Assembly (NCBI GenBank): GCA_022925895.1
Contig: JAKSYS010000046.1
Coordinates: 62,001-126,000 of the forward strand
Length of the DNA: 64,000 nt
Direction: 5' to 3'
DNA from: Fragilaria crotonensis
Taxonomy: Eukaryota; Bacillariophyta; Fragilariophyceae; Fragilariales; Fragilariaceae
Shown: positions 62,661-64,000 of the stretch, one piece after another
Layout of the letters: each line of letters opens with the position of its first letter
Position numbering within the stretch: the first letter of the stretch is position 1
Notes under the pieces: model-generated
Seen by the model: only the letters and a program-made list of their open reading frames with translations
Database searches by the model: none
Told to the model about the DNA's origin: nothing
Position numbers and translations under genes: made by a program

Positions 62661-64000
62661 ATGACGAGACCAAGGGATGCCATATGGGGGAACTTCGGAG
62701 ATCACTTTCTTCCACTTGCTGCGGGAGACGACGATGCTGCGAGCCAAAAGACTAAGTATTGCAAGTGCAATGCTTGCAATGAACCAATCATTGCAGCTTG
62801 TACCCGGCTCAAAGATCACTGGGCGAGGTGCAAGAAGCGGCCAAGAGCCATTGGACAACTCGACGCAGGGTTCAAGCCTATTTCAAAGAAGAAGTACAAG
62901 TCCTCGTCCTCCTCAACCTCAAGCATCAGCAACTACCAATCATCATCAACATCTCGTGTGTCCAATATACTTTTGTCACAAGAAGGTGCCTTCTCTCCAT
63001 CAGCTGGCGGCACTGTTGACACTAGTAGTCCTATGCAGAGCGAACTCCATGTCATCGTCAAGCTTCTTTTCTGGAGGTCGTCAGCATTTTGATTTTCTTA
63101 AGCCAGGAGAATCAGAGAAGCTGAATGTTTTGTTCGCTCGTGCAATTCATCGAACGGCCACGCCGTATAGCGCATTTGAACATCCAGCATGGAAAGATTT
63201 CTTTCGAGCCCTGCGAAGCTCTTACCAGATACCTTGTCGCACGGCAATCGGCGGTAGCCTTATGAGGAACGAGTATGTTGAAACAATGAATGAAGTTCTT
63301 GTTGCTCTTGGTAAGCATCCATTGATTTGTTTTACTCTCGATGGTGCAACAAATCTTCAAGGTAAGCAAGTCATAAATATGATGGCTTGCGTGCCTAAGG
63401 CATACTTTTTGGAACATTTTACTATGGAACTGCGGAGAGAGAGCGCAGCAAATCTACTTGAGAAATTACTGGATTGTAAGCTTCGGTTGTTGTCCTCCAT
63501 ACGAAAGCCGGCTCCGGGTTGTACTCTCTCAAGGGATGCAGTTGCTGACATGATTCCTCACGACGAGGGTGATGATGTTGTAAATGTTGGCCTTCACGTT
63601 GCTGCCACTGGTGCCACTAACAATAATCAGAGAACACTGCCACCTATACTGTGCTCCAGGAATGAGCACTTCATCAACCCCCCGATGTTCACCCTATGCA
63701 GTGACTCGCCAAGTGTTATGTCAAAGCTTCGCCGAGACTGCCTTGAAAGTAACGAGTTTATGTTTGCGTATGGATGTGCACCTCACGCTATCCACAACCT
63801 CTGCATGGATCTTGTTAAACACTTTGCAGGCGTGAAACAAGCATTGAAAGAAGTAGTGTTTATGGTAAAGGCGCTCAAGTCTTCGCATCTCCTTCTTCAG
63901 TTATTCGACAAGCTTTGCATTGAGAAGTACAAGACAACATATGTGCTCATCCTTTTCACGAAGACTCGATGGGGAACAGTCTACTACACAGCTCAACGAG
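62661..64000 (+). CDS. hAT-type transposase with BED zinc finger, partial at right edge, one frame change
   Basis: From the ATG at 62661 (MTRPRDAIWGNFGDHFLPLA) a BED finger follows: W-x2-F, C-x2-C in KCNACNEPI and LKDHWARC as the H/C end. After a Ser-rich linker the frame changes near 63030-63055. The second frame, open to the window edge, has the DUF659/hAT order: RQHFDFLKPGESEKLNVLFA, FEHPAWKDFFRALRSSYQIP, GKHPLICFTLDGATNLQGKQ (catalytic-region Asp), HAIHNLCMDLVKHF and FTKTRWGTVYY. hAT transposases cut and paste DNA with 8-bp target duplications. C-terminal dimerisation would lie beyond the window. An intron instead of a frameshift is possible but no clear sites are seen. Confidence 0.8.

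Overview
The window looks like nuclear DNA of a diatom. The reasons are two heat-shock-factor (HSF) genes of the expanded stramenopile type, short GT-AG introns (67, 74 and 224 bp), secreted Pro-Thr-rich proteins, a four-helix membrane protein with the layout of a diatom family, a signal peptide with Ala-Phe at its likely cleavage site (the diatom plastid entry motif), Ty1/copia elements, and a Crypton with a GCR1_C-like domain. The species cannot be named from the sequence. Intergenic DNA is strikingly rich in GTAC-containing strings.

Layout. 1-863: 3' part of an unrecognised minus-strand gene. 1.5-2.8 kb: bystin, a ribosome biogenesis gene, broken into three frames. 5.2-6.1 kb: HSF gene A. 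7.5-9.6 kb: Crypton tyrosine recombinase. 10.6-12.2 kb: two neighbouring foldback elements that appear to be one family. 12.9-14.9 kb: RCC1-repeat protein. 15.9-17.2 kb: HSF gene B. 19.9-21.9 kb: broken piggyBac-like transposase. 22.9-28.8 kb: host gene cluster with a secreted FkbM-type methyltransferase, ATP11 (F1-ATPase assembly), a CxxCxxCC cluster protein and a secreted PT-rich protein. 30.4-35.9 kb: copia element 1, ending about 95 bp before a glycosyltransferase-like gene at 36.0-37.4 kb. 38.3-40.7 kb: four-helix membrane protein and a COX16-like assembly factor, convergent. 41.3-43.7 kb: a decayed membrane LRR gene interrupted by a 102-bp SINE-like insertion. 43.7-50.7 kb: a basic-tailed hypothetical gene, a long plastid-targeted coiled-coil protein, an F-box gene and a small secreted dirigent-like barrel. 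51.0-57.7 kb: a second F-box copy cut in two by copia element 2, which has identical LTRs. 59.0-61.9 kb: a secreted protein made mostly of a 17-residue PT repeat, encoded by a minisatellite of about 50 units. 62.7 kb to the edge: BED/hAT transposase.

How the genes relate. There is no operon-like pathway. The region is a patchwork of housekeeping genes (ribosome assembly; mitochondrial complex IV and V assembly), lineage-specific secreted or membrane proteins, and at least five classes of mobile DNA (Crypton, piggyBac, hAT, copia, foldback, plus a SINE-like repeat). Several host reading frames carry single frame changes, including bystin, which is normally essential. Assembly indels are therefore a real alternative to pseudogenisation and should be kept in mind for every 'broken' call.
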